Source: Pseudomonas sp. TMP9
GTDB taxonomy: Bacteria > Pseudomonadota > Gammaproteobacteria > Pseudomonadales > Pseudomonadaceae
Assembly (NCBI RefSeq): GCF_037943105.1
Contig: NZ_CP149803.1
Span: 2,770,001-2,834,000 of the forward strand
DNA: 64,000 nucleotides
Reading direction: 5' to 3'
Below are positions 39,709-49,307 of the stretch, one piece after another. Numbering within the stretch: position 1 is the first letter of the stretch; each line of letters begins with the position of its first letter. The notes below the pieces were generated by a model. That model saw only the letters and a list, made by a program, of their open reading frames with translations, searched no databases and had not been told where the DNA came from. The position numbers were made by a program, and so were the translations under genes.

Positions 39709-40422
39709 TCAGGTGCCTTCGCTGAACCCTCGACAAGGCTCAACTTCATTGTTGAACCGCTGCAGAAACCCAGGGTTACCAACAATAAACTTCTTCGAAA
39801 AATAAACACCTAGCGGCTTATTTTGCTGCAAGACACTCCGCAGTGTGCCTTCGAGTGCCTGCTCGCTAATTAGCTTATCCATCACCAGATTGTTCGCCAA
39901 GATCGCCTCAATGCGTCCTGCTCGCAGCATATTGAGCAGGCCTATGGTGTCGCGAGGCGGAACCGCTACTCGATAGCCATTTTCACCTAACCAATCGAGC
40001 ATATTGGCGCCAATAAAACTGCTCACTTGCCCGTTTTCACGAAAACCTGCACTGAGCGGGTCAGTCGGATTGCCTGTCAACAAGTACCAGCGCCACTGCT
40101 GCTCAGCAATAACCGCAGACGATACCGCGAAAGCATCACGCTCTTCATTGCGTGAGCCGGCAAAGAAACCATCAGCTCCGCCGCTCTTCACCAGCTTTTG
40201 GGCGCGCGCCCACGGCAATACCTGAATATCGTAAGGCGTACCGATTCGGTCGAGGACACAGACAACCACCTCCACGGCGATCCCACGCAAGCGCTCATCC
40301 GCGGGGTCCCTGTAGCTGTAGGGCGGTAAGTCATGGGTAGTCAGACGCAGAATGCCCTCATCCGCCGATGCGACCGGCATCAGCAAACACAGCAAGAGGG
40401 ACCAGACGTGGTCATAACGCAT
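39709..40422 (-). CDS. Periplasmic solute-binding protein, family 3-like (second orphan)
   Basis: A 237-residue exported protein with a signal peptide (MRYDHVWSLLLCLLMPVASA) followed by LRLTTHDLPPYSYRDP, RGIAVEVVVCVLDRIG, VLPWARAQKLVKSGGADGFFAGSRNEERD, the pattern of amino-acid-type binding proteins. A TTG six bases upstream is an alternative start; no strong ribosome binding site is present for either. There is no transporter nearby. It shares layout (DLPPYSY and PWARA) with the protein at 15644 but differs strongly in sequence. Confidence 0.83.
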   Translation of the reverse strand: MRYDHVWSLLLCLLMPVASADEGILRLTTHDLPPYSYRDPADERLRGIAVEVVVCVLDRIGTPYDIQVLPWARAQKLVKSGGADGFFAGSRNEERDAFAVSSAVIAEQQWRWYLLTGNPTDPLSAGFRENGQVSSFIGANMLDWLGENGYRVAVPPRDTIGLLNMLRAGRIEAILANNLVMDKLISEQALEGTLRSVLQQNKPLGVYFSKKFIVGNPGFLQRFNNEVEPCRGFSEGT

Positions 40423-40511
40423 AATCAAAGCACCGAAGGGGCGAGAGCGCCGGGCGTTCTAGCGAGTGTAGAAGACGGGCCAGAGCCCGCTCTATTTCTA
40501 CCCAACTTGGT

Positions 40512-42509
40512 CTAGCGCTTGATGGTCTTAAGCAAATCTTGCGGAGTGATATAGCCCACCGCGCCGCTGTTGCTGGCGGCACTGCCCGGCTGTGGCTGAT
40601 GCAGGATATGGCCCTTCATCTTGCCGATGATGTGCATCTCGCAGGGTTTGCAGTCGAACCTCAAGGTTAGCACTTCGTCCTGATGAATTAGCTGCATGTC
40701 CGATACTTTGGTGCGCACACCGGTGACGCCTTTGGCCTGCTTGGGGCACAGGTTGAAGGAGAAGCGCAGGCAGTGTTTGGTGATCATCACCGGCACTTCA
40801 CCCGCTTCTTCATGGGCCTCGTAGGCCGCGTCGATCAACTGCACGCCATAGCGCTTGTAGAAGGTGCGAGCCTTGTCGTTGTAGACGTTAGCGAGGAAGG
40901 TCAGGTGCGACTCGGGGTAGACCGGCGCTGGCACGCTGACCGGCTTGCGCCCGCCACGGGGATGGACAGCAACACGGGCCTGGGTCAGCGCTTCAATGGC
41001 TTCGCGGCGCAGGGCTTTGAGCTGCGAGCCGGGGATAAATGGCACGGCCTCACAGTCGATCTGCACAGCGGTGCTGTAGTACATCGTGGTGCCCAGCTTG
41101 CTCAAGGTGTCGGCCAGTTGCTCGCGGGACTGCTGGGCATCCTTGGCGGCGGCGAACGGCCCATTCAGGCTAACGCTGGCGACCACGCCCTCTTCGCTGA
41201 TTACACTCAGGTGCAACTGATCACCCTGCAACGCCACCTGCCAGCTGACGGCGACGCGGCGCTCGGCGGAAGTCTTCTGCAGGGCCTGTTGCCAGTTGTG
41301 GTCGAGGTTGCGGTTAAGCGGGTGCTGCGGCCGAACGCGCTGCATGGCCTCAGGCATTTCGTTGGGCTCGACGCGGTAGCGGTAGCGCTTCTCGCCGTCT
41401 TCCTCAAACTCGCTTTTCAGCTCGCAGATATTGCTGCGAAAGCCCACCACTTCGCGCTTGATCAGCACGTTCAAACCATCGCCATTGGACAGCGGTGTGT
41501 CGGTGACGGCAATCAGGTCACGCTTGCCGACTTTCTCGACATAACCCACCGACAGTCCGGTAAAGGTCGGCGAATCGAACGCGCCGATGTCTACCTTGCG
41601 ATCGGTGACGAAGTAGTCGGTGCTGCCACGGTGGAAGGTTTTGTCGGTGTCAGGGCTGAAGAAGTGCTCGGTGCGACCGCTGGCGGCGCGGGCAAGATGC
41701 GGACGCTGTTCGAGAATGGCGTCGAGCTCCTGGCGGTAATGCGCGGTGATGTTCTTCACGTAGCTCATGTCTTTGTAGCGCCCTTCGATCTTGAACGAGC
41801 GCACGCCGGCATCCACCAGATAAATCAGGTTGTCGGTCTGGTTGTTGTCCTTCATCGACAGCAGGTGCTTATCAAACGCCACTACGCGGCCCTGATCATC
41901 TTTCAGGGTGTAGGGCAGGCGGCAAGCCTGCGAGCAGTCGCCACGGTTGGCGCTACGGCCGTTCTGCGCGTGGGAGATGTTGCACTGCCCGGAGAACGCC
42001 ACGCACAGCGCGCCGTGGATAAAGAACTCGACCGCCGAATCGACGTTCTTGCAGATGTTGCTGATTTCTTCCAGGTTCAGCTCGCGAGCCAGCACCAGCT
42101 GCGAGAAGCCAGCGCCATCGAGGAAGCGGGCTTTCTCCAGGGTGCGGATGTCGCACTGGGTACTGGCGTGGATCTCGATAGGCGGCAGGTCCATCTCCAT
42201 CACGCCCATGTCCTGAACGATCAGCGCATCAATGCCGGCCTCGTACAGCTGCCAAATCATCTGCCGCGCCGGCTCCAGCTCATCCTCATGCAGGATGGTG
42301 TTGAGGGTGACGAACACCCGCGCATGGAACAGGTGGGCAAACTGCACCAGCTCAGCAATATCCGCCACGCTGTTGCTGGCGTTGTGCCGCGCGCCAAAGC
42401 CGGGGCCACCGATGTATACCGCGTCGGCGCCATGCAGAATGGCCTCCTTGGCAATAGTGGTATCGCGCGCAGGGCTGAGCAGTTCGAGGTGGTGCTTGGG
42501 CAGGGACAT
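40512..42509 (-). CDS. rlhA: 23S rRNA 5-hydroxycytidine C2501 synthase (U32 peptidase family)
   Basis: RlhA (YdcP) hydroxylates C2501 of 23S rRNA. The 665-residue protein parallels E. coli RlhA throughout: LELLSPARDTTIAKEAILHGADAVYIGG at the start, ASTQCDIRTLEKARFL, FFIHGALCVAFSGQC and ANRGDCSQACRLPY (U32 Cys cluster), HRGSTDYFV and a Cys-rich C-terminal part (HCLRFSFNLCPKQ, FDCKPCEMHIIGKMKGH). Four Cys are likely iron-sulfur ligands. I place the start at the ATG at 42509 by homology. An ATG at 42545 has a better ribosome binding site (AAGGG, four bases) and would add 12 residues. Confidence 0.94.
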   Translation of the reverse strand: MSLPKHHLELLSPARDTTIAKEAILHGADAVYIGGPGFGARHNASNSVADIAELVQFAHLFHARVFVTLNTILHEDELEPARQMIWQLYEAGIDALIVQDMGVMEMDLPPIEIHASTQCDIRTLEKARFLDGAGFSQLVLARELNLEEISNICKNVDSAVEFFIHGALCVAFSGQCNISHAQNGRSANRGDCSQACRLPYTLKDDQGRVVAFDKHLLSMKDNNQTDNLIYLVDAGVRSFKIEGRYKDMSYVKNITAHYRQELDAILEQRPHLARAASGRTEHFFSPDTDKTFHRGSTDYFVTDRKVDIGAFDSPTFTGLSVGYVEKVGKRDLIAVTDTPLSNGDGLNVLIKREVVGFRSNICELKSEFEEDGEKRYRYRVEPNEMPEAMQRVRPQHPLNRNLDHNWQQALQKTSAERRVAVSWQVALQGDQLHLSVISEEGVVASVSLNGPFAAAKDAQQSREQLADTLSKLGTTMYYSTAVQIDCEAVPFIPGSQLKALRREAIEALTQARVAVHPRGGRKPVSVPAPVYPESHLTFLANVYNDKARTFYKRYGVQLIDAAYEAHEEAGEVPVMITKHCLRFSFNLCPKQAKGVTGVRTKVSDMQLIHQDEVLTLRFDCKPCEMHIIGKMKGHILHQPQPGSAASNSGAVGYITPQDLLKTIKR

Positions 42510-42675
42510 GGCGTGGGCATCGGGGCAATCAATCAGGCCGGGCATTTTACCCTTAAAGCTGAATTTATATGTGGCCGTCGGGCAGCGGCCAAAACACTGG
42601 ATAGGCATACAGACAAAAGCCCGCGTAGAATTGGCAGGCCATTCACTTGGATTCCATGCGCCCCCCTCTCCCTAA

Positions 42676-42699
42676 CCCTCTCCCCCGGAAGGGAGAGGG
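42676..42699. repeat. Intergenic CCCTCTCCC/GGGAGAGGG hairpin repeat
   Basis: CCCTCTCCC and GGGAGAGGG are perfect 9-bp inverted arms around CCGGAA, preceded by another CCTCTCCCTAA. A related element lies at 62373-62417. It separates the divergent rlhA and polB starts. No further signal is evident in the 271-bp gap except the region just before polB. Confidence 0.75.
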
Positions 42700-42780
42700 G
42701 ACGGATAGCGTCCAACCGACGTTTAAGTGAGTGGCATAACGCTTAGCATTGTCCGATCAGACTGAATCGAGAAACACACG

Positions 42781-45144
42781 GTGGACTTACAACAGGGCTT
42801 CATCCTCACCCGCCACTGGCGTGATACGCCGGCCGGGACGCAGGTGGAGTTCTGGCTGGCCACCGATAATGGCCCGCGCCTGCTGCGCTTGCCGCTGCAA
42901 ACCTCGGTGGCGTTTATTCCGGCTGCGCAGCGCGCCCAGACCGAAGCACTGCTGGCCAACGAAAGTGGCGCTGAGCTGCGCCCGTTGGCGCTCAAAGACT
43001 TTCAGCAGCGGCCGGTGCTGGGCCTGTATTGCCAACAGCATCGCCAGTTGATGGACCTCGACAAACGCCTGCGGCGCGCTGGCGTAACGGTGTACGAGGC
43101 CGACGTGCGCCCGCCGGAGCGCTACCTGATGGAGCGCTTTATCACCGCACCGGTGCTGTTCGCCGGCACGGCTGATGCGAACGGCCTGCTGCTGGATGCG
43201 CAAGTCAAACCTTGTGGCGACTACCGCCCGACGCTCAAGCTGGCCTCACTGGATATCGAAACCAATGCCTTCGGCGAGTTGTACTCGATCGCCATCGAAG
43301 GCTGCGGCCAGCGCAACGTATATATGCTCGGCCGTGCGCCGGAGCAGCCGCCAGAGGTGGACTTTCAGCTTGAATATTGCGCCAGCCGTGGACAGCTCCT
43401 CGAACGCCTCAATCAGTGGATGGCGCAACATGACCCGGACGCGATCATCGGCTGGAATGTGGTGCAGTTCGACTTACGCGTGCTGCACGGACACGCGCGC
43501 AGCCTGGCTATCCCCTTGCGTTTGGGGCGCGACGGCAGCGAGATGCAGTGGCGCGAACACGGCAGCGCGAACGGGCACTTCTTCGCTGACGCGGCGGGCC
43601 GGCTGATCATCGACGGCATCGAGGCGCTTCGCTCAGCGACCTGGAGCTTCCCCTCGTTCAGCCTGGAAAACGTCGCGCAGACCCTGCTCGGCGAAGGTAA
43701 GGATATCTCCACGCCGTACCAGCGCATGGACGAAATCAACCGCATGTTCCGCGAGGACAAACCCGCCCTGGCGCGTTACAACCTGCGCGACTGCGAGCTG
43801 GTGACGCGCATCTTCGGCAAAACCGCGATCCTCGACTTCCTGCTGGAGCGCGCCACGGTCACCGGCCTCCCCGCTGACCGCAGCGGCGGCTCGGTGGCGG
43901 CTTTCGAGCACCTGTATATACCGCTGATGCACCGCCGTGGTTTTGTCGCGCCGAACCTAGGCGACAACCCGCCGCAAGCCAGCCCCGGCGGTTTTGTCAT
44001 GGAGTCGCAGCCGGGGCTGTATGAGTCGGTATTGGTGCTCGACTACAAGAGCCTGTATCCGTCGATTATTCGTAGCTTTCTGATCGACCCGGTGGGGCTG
44101 ATCGAAGGCCTGCGTCAGCCGGACGATGCGCACTCAGTACCGGGCTTTCGCGGTGGGCGTTTTTCCCGCAGCGAGCATTGCCTGCCGGCGATTGTCGAGC
44201 GCGTGTGGCAGAGCCGTGAGGCGGCCAAGCGTGAGCACAACGCGCCGCTGTCGCAGGCGCTGAAAATCATCATGAATGCCTTCTACGGCGTGCTCGGCTC
44301 CAGCGGCTGCCGCTTTTTCGACACGCGGCTGGCCTCCTCCATCACCCTGCGCGGCCACGAAATCATGGCCCGCACCCGCGCGCTGATCGAGGCCGAGGGT
44401 TATCGGGTGATTTACGGCGACACTGACTCCACCTTCGTCTGGCTACAACGCCTGCATGACGACACTGACGCGGCGCAGATCGGCCGCGCGCTGGTGGCTA
44501 AAGTGAATGCCTGGTGGGCTGAACATCTACACAGCGAGTACGGCCTGAGCAGCGCTTTAGAGCTGCAATACGAAACCCATTACCGACGGTTTTTGATGCC
44601 GACCATTCGCGGCGCCGAGGAAGGCAGCAAGAAGCGCTACGCAGGCTTAGTCAGCCGCGCCGGCGGTAGCCACGAGATGGTCTACAAAGGCCTAGAAACC
44701 GTGCGCAGCGATTGGTCGCCACTGGCTCAACAGTTTCAGCGCGAGCTGTATGAGCGCATCTTCCTCAACCAGCCTTATCAGGATTATGTGCGCGACTATG
44801 TTGAGCGCACCTTGAATGGCGAACTGGATGAGTTGCTGGTGTATCGCAAACGCCTGCGTCGCACGCTTAGCGATTACGAGCGCAACGTGCCGCCCCATGT
44901 ACGCGCCGCGCGCTTGGCCGACGAATACAACGCAGCGCACGGTCGGCCGCTGCAATACCAGCGCGGCGGCTGGATCAGCTACGTGATCACCACCGCTGGC
45001 CCACAACCGCTAGAAGCGCGCAACGCCGCCATCGATTACGACCACTACCTGACCCGCCAACTGCAACCCGTAGCCGATGCCATCCTGCCGTTTGTCGACG
45101 ATGATTTCGCCACCCTGATTGGTGGGCAATTGGGCTTGTTTTAA
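42781..45144 (+). CDS. polB: DNA polymerase II (family B)
   Basis: An SOS-type repair polymerase with 3'-5' exonuclease. The 787-residue protein has the exonuclease motif SLDIET (Asp158 and Glu160), the family B motif DYKSLYPSI, the Lys-containing [14 protein letters not shown] and the catalytic YGDTDS at 545-550. Length matches E. coli Pol II. The GTG start at 42781 gives [13 protein letters not shown]; the ribosome binding site is modest. In E. coli polB is under LexA; here only a degenerate CTGA-N8-ACAC sequence (42762-42777) overlaps the expected region. Confidence 0.97.
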   Translation: MDLQQGFILTRHWRDTPAGTQVEFWLATDNGPRLLRLPLQTSVAFIPAAQRAQTEALLANESGAELRPLALKDFQQRPVLGLYCQQHRQLMDLDKRLRRAGVTVYEADVRPPERYLMERFITAPVLFAGTADANGLLLDAQVKPCGDYRPTLKLASLDIETNAFGELYSIAIEGCGQRNVYMLGRAPEQPPEVDFQLEYCASRGQLLERLNQWMAQHDPDAIIGWNVVQFDLRVLHGHARSLAIPLRLGRDGSEMQWREHGSANGHFFADAAGRLIIDGIEALRSATWSFPSFSLENVAQTLLGEGKDISTPYQRMDEINRMFREDKPALARYNLRDCELVTRIFGKTAILDFLLERATVTGLPADRSGGSVAAFEHLYIPLMHRRGFVAPNLGDNPPQASPGGFVMESQPGLYESVLVLDYKSLYPSIIRSFLIDPVGLIEGLRQPDDAHSVPGFRGGRFSRSEHCLPAIVERVWQSREAAKREHNAPLSQALKIIMNAFYGVLGSSGCRFFDTRLASSITLRGHEIMARTRALIEAEGYRVIYGDTDSTFVWLQRLHDDTDAAQIGRALVAKVNAWWAEHLHSEYGLSSALELQYETHYRRFLMPTIRGAEEGSKKRYAGLVSRAGGSHEMVYKGLETVRSDWSPLAQQFQRELYERIFLNQPYQDYVRDYVERTLNGELDELLVYRKRLRRTLSDYERNVPPHVRAARLADEYNAAHGRPLQYQRGGWISYVITTAGPQPLEARNAAIDYDHYLTRQLQPVADAILPFVDDDFATLIGGQLGLF

Positions 45145-45151
45145 ACGCACC

Positions 45152-45227
45152 GTAGGGTGGATGACGCTTCACCCATCCACCCTACGGTGATCAACATGGT
45201 GGATGAAAAGAGCGTCATCCACCCTAC
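45152..45227. repeat. GTAGGGTGGATG inverted-repeat element
   Basis: GTAGGGTGGATG (45152-45163) is inverted by CATCCACCCTAC at 45174-45185 and a second inverted half ends at 45227. The same family is at 47807-47875 and in part at 63598-63630. It lies between polB and the convergent DMT transporter gene. Confidence 0.75.
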
Positions 45228-45278
45228 ATCTGAATCGCGGCTAGAGCCTCCCAGATTATCCTCCAACCAGCCCCCAGC

Positions 45279-46181
45279 TTACGCCACGCTGACTGGAGCC
45301 ACCGGCGCCACGGCCTTGGGTTTACGAAACACCAGCACGTTACCCAGCATCACCAGAAACAGGCCGAACAACGCCGGGGCCGTCCATTGGTAGCCTTCAA
45401 CAAATACCGAGATGTTCAGCGCCACCACCGGGAACAGCACGGTGCAATACGCCGCGCGCTCTGGCCCCATGCGCCCGACCAGGGTTAGGTAGGCGGTAAA
45501 GCCGACCACCGAGCCGGGGATCGCCAAGTACAGCAAGCTACCGATGTAGCGGCTGTTCCACTCGAAGCCGAACGGCGTACCGCTGACCAAACAAATCGTC
45601 ACCAGCATCAACGCGCCATAGAGCATGCCCCAGGCGTTGGTGGTCAGCGGTTTGAGCCCGGCTTTCTGCTGCAGGCTGGAAAGCATATTGCCGGCGGAAA
45701 AAAGCAGCGTGCCGATGACCGCCAAACCAATTCCCAGCAGGGTTTCATGACTGGCCTCATGCCCAGCCAACTCCGGCCAGAACAACAACGCCAGACCACC
45801 GAGGCCCAGCGCGCCACCGGCCAGCACATTGGCAGCGATCTTCTGCTTGAAAAACACCCGCGCGTTGATTGCGTTCCACAGCGTGGCGGTGGAGAAAATC
45901 ACCGCGACCAAACCGCTGGGTATCCACTGACTGGCAGTGTAGAAACACATGAAATTCAGGCAGAACAAGCACAACCCCTGCACCAGACAGATTAACTGGC
46001 CGCGCTTATCGACTTTTTGTAGACGACCACTGAGCAGCAGAATGGTAAACAGCACCAGCGAGGCCAGGGCAAAGCGATAAGCGATGGACGCGGCAATCGC
46101 CACTTCACCTAATTGCATCTTGAGGGCGATCCAGGTGGTGCCCCAGATCAGTACGGTCAACAGATAGAGCGACAGGTTCAT
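45279..46181 (-). CDS. EamA/DMT superfamily transporter
   Basis: A 300-residue inner-membrane transporter with ten hydrophobic segments arranged as two EamA repeats. The start TVLIWGTTWIALKMQLGEV and the second-repeat LLYGALMLVTICL and PGSVVGFTAYLTLVGRMGPERAAYCTVLFPVVAL are typical of this drug/metabolite family. GGGAG lies seven bases before the ATG at 46181, so the TTG just upstream is not needed. Substrate unknown. It is separated from the arsenic genes by 318 bp of repeats. Confidence 0.9.
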   Translation of the reverse strand: MNLSLYLLTVLIWGTTWIALKMQLGEVAIAASIAYRFALASLVLFTILLLSGRLQKVDKRGQLICLVQGLCLFCLNFMCFYTASQWIPSGLVAVIFSTATLWNAINARVFFKQKIAANVLAGGALGLGGLALLFWPELAGHEASHETLLGIGLAVIGTLLFSAGNMLSSLQQKAGLKPLTTNAWGMLYGALMLVTICLVSGTPFGFEWNSRYIGSLLYLAIPGSVVGFTAYLTLVGRMGPERAAYCTVLFPVVALNISVFVEGYQWTAPALFGLFLVMLGNVLVFRKPKAVAPVAPVSVA

Positions 46182-46289
46182 CAACAGACTCCCTTTGAAT
46201 GCTCAGGAGTCTGCGCCAGGTCAGCCTGGATGTTCTTGCACAAACTTGCGCTTTTAATCCGCCAGCCTGACGAACAATGTTGCGCCGAT

Positions 46290-46358
46290 GGTGGGTTATG
46301 CCGCCTGCTGAGTGGTGTTGAGGCTCGGCAATCCCGCGCGCGGCTGACCCACCCTACG
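46290..46358. repeat. GTGGGTTA-type inverted-repeat element
   Basis: GGTGGGTTATGCCGC on the left is mirrored by GCGGCTGACCCACCC on the right, followed by CTACGAA; same family as 13943-14008. Confidence 0.7.
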
Positions 46359-46407
46359 AAGAATCGCCGCCCAACGTAACCCGCCGCGCAAGGCAGGTTG
46401 ATGGCCG

Positions 46408-46498
46408 GGGTAGGTTGGCGTTGTGCGAAGCGAAGCCCAACAGAGATTGGCACGCACCGTTGGTGCTTCTGCGCTGCGCACCTCAACCCAACCTACCC
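46408..46498. repeat. GGGTAGGTTGG inverted-repeat element
   Basis: GGGTAGGTTGG (46408-46418) and CCAACCTACCC (46488-46498) are perfect 11-bp inverted ends around a GCGAAGCGAAG-like core. This element abuts the arsJ stop and fills the rest of the 318-bp gap together with the repeat at 46290. It is a third repeat family in the window. Confidence 0.75.
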
Positions 46499-46499
46499 G

Positions 46500-47720
46500 T
46501 CAACAATCCCTTGAATGCCGTGGCAAACCAATGGAAATCAGCGCCGCCAGCAGGACAAAAGCCGAGGAAATCCACAGACAAGCCTCCAGGCCATAGGCCT
46601 GATAGACCCAGCCCGACAGCAGCGTGCCGAGCAGCCGGCCGGCGGCGTTGGACATGTAATAGAAGCCCACGTCCAGCGATACGCCGTCCTCCTTGGCGTA
46701 GCTGACAATCAGGTAGCTGTGCAGCGAGGAGTTCACAGCGAACAGCACGCCAAACAGCATCAGCCCGCCGAGCAGCACCCACTGCGCGGATAAGTCACTG
46801 TGCAAACCCAGCGCAATCGTCGCTGGCAACCCGGCCAATAGCGCAGCCCAGATAAACGCGGCGCGGCCATCCGGTAACTGGCCGCTGGCTTTACCGGTGA
46901 TGGCAGGAGCGAAGGACTGCACGATGCCGTAACCGATCACCCAGGCCGCGAGAAAGATGCCCACCTGCCACACGTCCCAGCCCAATACGCTGGACAGATA
47001 GACCGGCAGCGCGACGACAAACCACACATCGCGGGCACCAAACAGGAACAGCCGCGCCGCCGAGAGCAGGTTGATCGCACGGCTCTTAGACAGCATGTCG
47101 CGAAACTTTGGCTTGGCCTTGGCCTTGCCCAGGTCTTTTTTCAACAGCAGCAAGCTGGCCAGCCAGATCAACGCCAACATGGCGGCCATCAACAAAACAG
47201 CACCACCGAAACCGAGCAGCGCCAACAGCGCGCCGCCCATAAAGAAGCCCACGCCTTTGAGCGCATTCTTTGAACCGGTAAGGATTGCCACCCACTTGTA
47301 CAAAGTGCCCTGCTGGCTGTTCGGCACCAGCAGCTTGATCGAGCTTTTCGCGCTCATTTTATTCAGGTCTTTGGCGATTCCCGATAGTGCCTGCGCGCCC
47401 ATTACCCACGGGATGGTCAGCCAGACCGCTGGCACCGTCAGCATCAGCAAGGCCGCCACCTGCAGACCCAGGCCGATATTCATGGTGCGATTCAGCCCCA
47501 GCCGCGCGCCCAGATAACCGCCGAGCAGATTGGTGACCACACCGAAAATTTCATAGAACAAAAACAGCGCGGCGATCGCCAACGGTGAATAACCGAGGCT
47601 ATGGAAATGCAGCACCACCAGCATGCGCAGCGCGCCGTCGGTGAGGGTAAAGGCCCAATAGTTGCCAGTGATCAGCAGGTATTGGCGCACGTCGGGGGCG
47701 AGGCGGGATAAGGCGTACAT
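46500..47720 (-). CDS. arsJ: Organoarsenical efflux MFS transporter ArsJ
   Basis: A 406-residue major-facilitator protein with about 11-12 membrane helices. ArsJ exports 1-arseno-3-phosphoglycerate, made by a companion GAPDH from arsenate and glyceraldehyde 3-phosphate. The opening YLLITGNYWAFTLTDGALRMLVVLHFHSLGYSPL and SGIAKDLNKMSAKSSIKLLVP are characteristic of ArsJ-type proteins, and the gene is next to a GAPDH gene within an arsR-headed group. A repeat element lies between the two genes. Identification relies on sequence pattern plus context. Confidence 0.93.
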   Translation of the reverse strand: MYALSRLAPDVRQYLLITGNYWAFTLTDGALRMLVVLHFHSLGYSPLAIAALFLFYEIFGVVTNLLGGYLGARLGLNRTMNIGLGLQVAALLMLTVPAVWLTIPWVMGAQALSGIAKDLNKMSAKSSIKLLVPNSQQGTLYKWVAILTGSKNALKGVGFFMGGALLALLGFGGAVLLMAAMLALIWLASLLLLKKDLGKAKAKPKFRDMLSKSRAINLLSAARLFLFGARDVWFVVALPVYLSSVLGWDVWQVGIFLAAWVIGYGIVQSFAPAITGKASGQLPDGRAAFIWAALLAGLPATIALGLHSDLSAQWVLLGGLMLFGVLFAVNSSLHSYLIVSYAKEDGVSLDVGFYYMSNAAGRLLGTLLSGWVYQAYGLEACLWISSAFVLLAALISIGLPRHSRDC

Positions 47721-47806
47721 CGAGGAAACCTTATGGCGATTGGCAAAAGTCGATGGGGAGCGCTGTGTTCAACCTACGCGGCCCGACCCATCCTACAAAC
47801 CAGACC

Positions 47807-47875
47807 GTAGGGTGGATGGCGCTTTATCCATCCACCAGACAGCGATGGTGGATGGATAAAGCGCCATCCACCCTT
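47807..47875. repeat. GTAGGGTGGATGG element between gapdh and arsJ
   Basis: GTAGGGTGGATGGCGCTTTATCC is mirrored by GGATAAAGCGCCATCCACCC, forming a long imperfect hairpin. It sits inside the predicted ars operon, in the 159-bp gap before arsJ, so it may affect message stability or termination there. Confidence 0.8.
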
Positions 47876-47879
47876 CAGA

Positions 47880-48884
47880 TCAATCCGCCGCTCCGACCAT
47901 CCGCGCCAACTCCACCGTGCGGTTGGCGTAGCCCCATTCGTTGTCGTACCAGGCATACAACTTCACCTGAGTGCCGTTGATGACCAGGGTCGACAGTGCA
48001 TCGATGATCGAAGAGCGCGGGTCGGTGCGGTAGTCGATGGACACCAGCGGGCGCTCCTCATAGCCGAGAATCCCGGCCAACGGGCCCGTGGCGGCCGCCT
48101 TGAACAGGGCGTTAACCTCCTCCACCGTGGTCGCCCGCTCCACTTCAAATACACAATCGGTCAATGAAGCGTTAGCCAGCGGTACGCGCACGGCGTGGCC
48201 ATTCAGCTTGCCGCGCAGCTCGGGGAATATTTCGGCAATCGCCGTGGCCGAACCGGTGCTGGTCGGGATCAGGCTCATGCCACTGGCCCGCGCGCGGCGC
48301 AGGTCTTTATGAGGCTGATCGAGAATGCTCTGGGTGTTGGTCAGGTCGTGAATGGTGGTGATCGAGCCGTGGCGGATGCCGAGGTTTTCGTGGATCACTT
48401 TAACCACCGGGGCCAGGCAGTTGGTGGTGCAGGACGCGGCGGTGACGATGCGGTGCACAGCCGGATCGAACAGCTGCTGGTTAACGCCCATGACGATATT
48501 CAGCGCCCCGGCCTCTTTCACCGGCGCACTGACCACCACACGTTTCACCCCCTGATCGAGATAGCCCTGCAGCATCGCCACGGTCTTCATCTTGCCGCTG
48601 GCTTCGATGACCAGATCGCAGCCGGACCAGTCGGTATCGGCGATGGCCTTATTGGCCGTGACCTTGATCGCCTGACCGTCGATCAACATGGTCTCGCCTG
48701 CACTGCTGGCCTCATGCTGCCAGCGGCCATGCACCGAGTCGAAATTGAGCAAGTGCGCATGGGTCGCGGCATCGCCGGCCGGATCGTTGATCTGCACAAA
48801 CTCGAATTCCGGCCAGCCCCAGGCGGCGCGTAATGCCAGACGGCCGATACGGCCAAAACCGTTGATACCTACTTTAATAGCCAT
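47880..48884 (-). CDS. ArsJ-associated glyceraldehyde-3-phosphate dehydrogenase
   Basis: A 334-residue GAPDH with N-terminal NAD-binding [15 protein letters not shown], the catalytic Cys152 in ASCTTNC, the catalytic His in [21 protein letters not shown] and the C-terminal [11 protein letters not shown]. In ars operons this enzyme uses arsenate in place of phosphate to make 1-arseno-3-phosphoglycerate, which ArsJ removes. The context (arsR, arsH, arsJ) supports that role rather than central glycolysis. It is separated from ynfA by 22 bases. Confidence 0.94.
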   Translation of the reverse strand: MAIKVGINGFGRIGRLALRAAWGWPEFEFVQINDPAGDAATHAHLLNFDSVHGRWQHEASSAGETMLIDGQAIKVTANKAIADTDWSGCDLVIEASGKMKTVAMLQGYLDQGVKRVVVSAPVKEAGALNIVMGVNQQLFDPAVHRIVTAASCTTNCLAPVVKVIHENLGIRHGSITTIHDLTNTQSILDQPHKDLRRARASGMSLIPTSTGSATAIAEIFPELRGKLNGHAVRVPLANASLTDCVFEVERATTVEEVNALFKAAATGPLAGILGYEERPLVSIDYRTDPRSSIIDALSTLVINGTQVKLYAWYDNEWGYANRTVELARMVGAAD

Positions 48885-48906
48885 GGGTGATGGTCTCGCT
48901 AAGTGA

Positions 48907-49239
48907 TTAAACAGAACGCGGGGCGAACATGATGATCGCCATGCCGGACAAGGCTACAGCGGCCCCGAGCAAATCCCAGTGGCTTGGCCGAATGCCATCC
49001 ACCAGCCACAACCAAACGATTGCCGTCGCCACATACACCCCGCCATACGCCGCATACACCCGCCCGGTAGCAGTCGGATGCAGGGTCAGCAGCCACACAA
49101 ACAACGCCAGCGAAGCGGCGGCCGGCAGCAACAGCCAGATTGTCTTGCCTTGCTTGAGCCACAGATACGGCAAGTAGCAGCCTAGGATTTCAGCCACAGC
49201 CGTGAGCGCGAACAGGCCGAGGGTGTTGAGCATGCTCAT
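48907..49239 (-). CDS. YnfA family small membrane protein
   Basis: A 110-residue protein of the YnfA (UPF0060) family with four membrane helices (about 6-24, 31-51, 62-79 and 86-106). It contains the conserved [13 protein letters not shown] and [23 protein letters not shown]. YnfA proteins belong to the small multidrug resistance superfamily. Here the gene is embedded between arsH and gapdh. GAGG lies five bases before the ATG at 49239; an internal ATG at 49233 is possible. What it transports, if anything, in arsenic resistance is not known to me. Confidence 0.9.
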   Translation of the reverse strand: MSMLNTLGLFALTAVAEILGCYLPYLWLKQGKTIWLLLPAAASLALFVWLLTLHPTATGRVYAAYGGVYVATAIVWLWLVDGIRPSHWDLLGAAVALSGMAIIMFAPRSV

Positions 49240-49307
49240 CTAAACCTCAAAACGGGGCCAGCGGGGATGCTGGTAATATCGAAGGGCTGAAACATGGCGG
49301 TTACCTG

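Noticed and set aside
40773..42746. Very long antisense open frame opposite rlhA
   Set aside because: It mirrors the codon structure of the well-conserved rlhA gene in a GC-rich genome and resembles no protein family.
42762..42777. LexA box for polB (CTGA-N8-ACAC)
   Set aside because: Two of the eight conserved positions differ from CTGT-N8-ACAG, unlike the perfect box before yebG; too weak to call.
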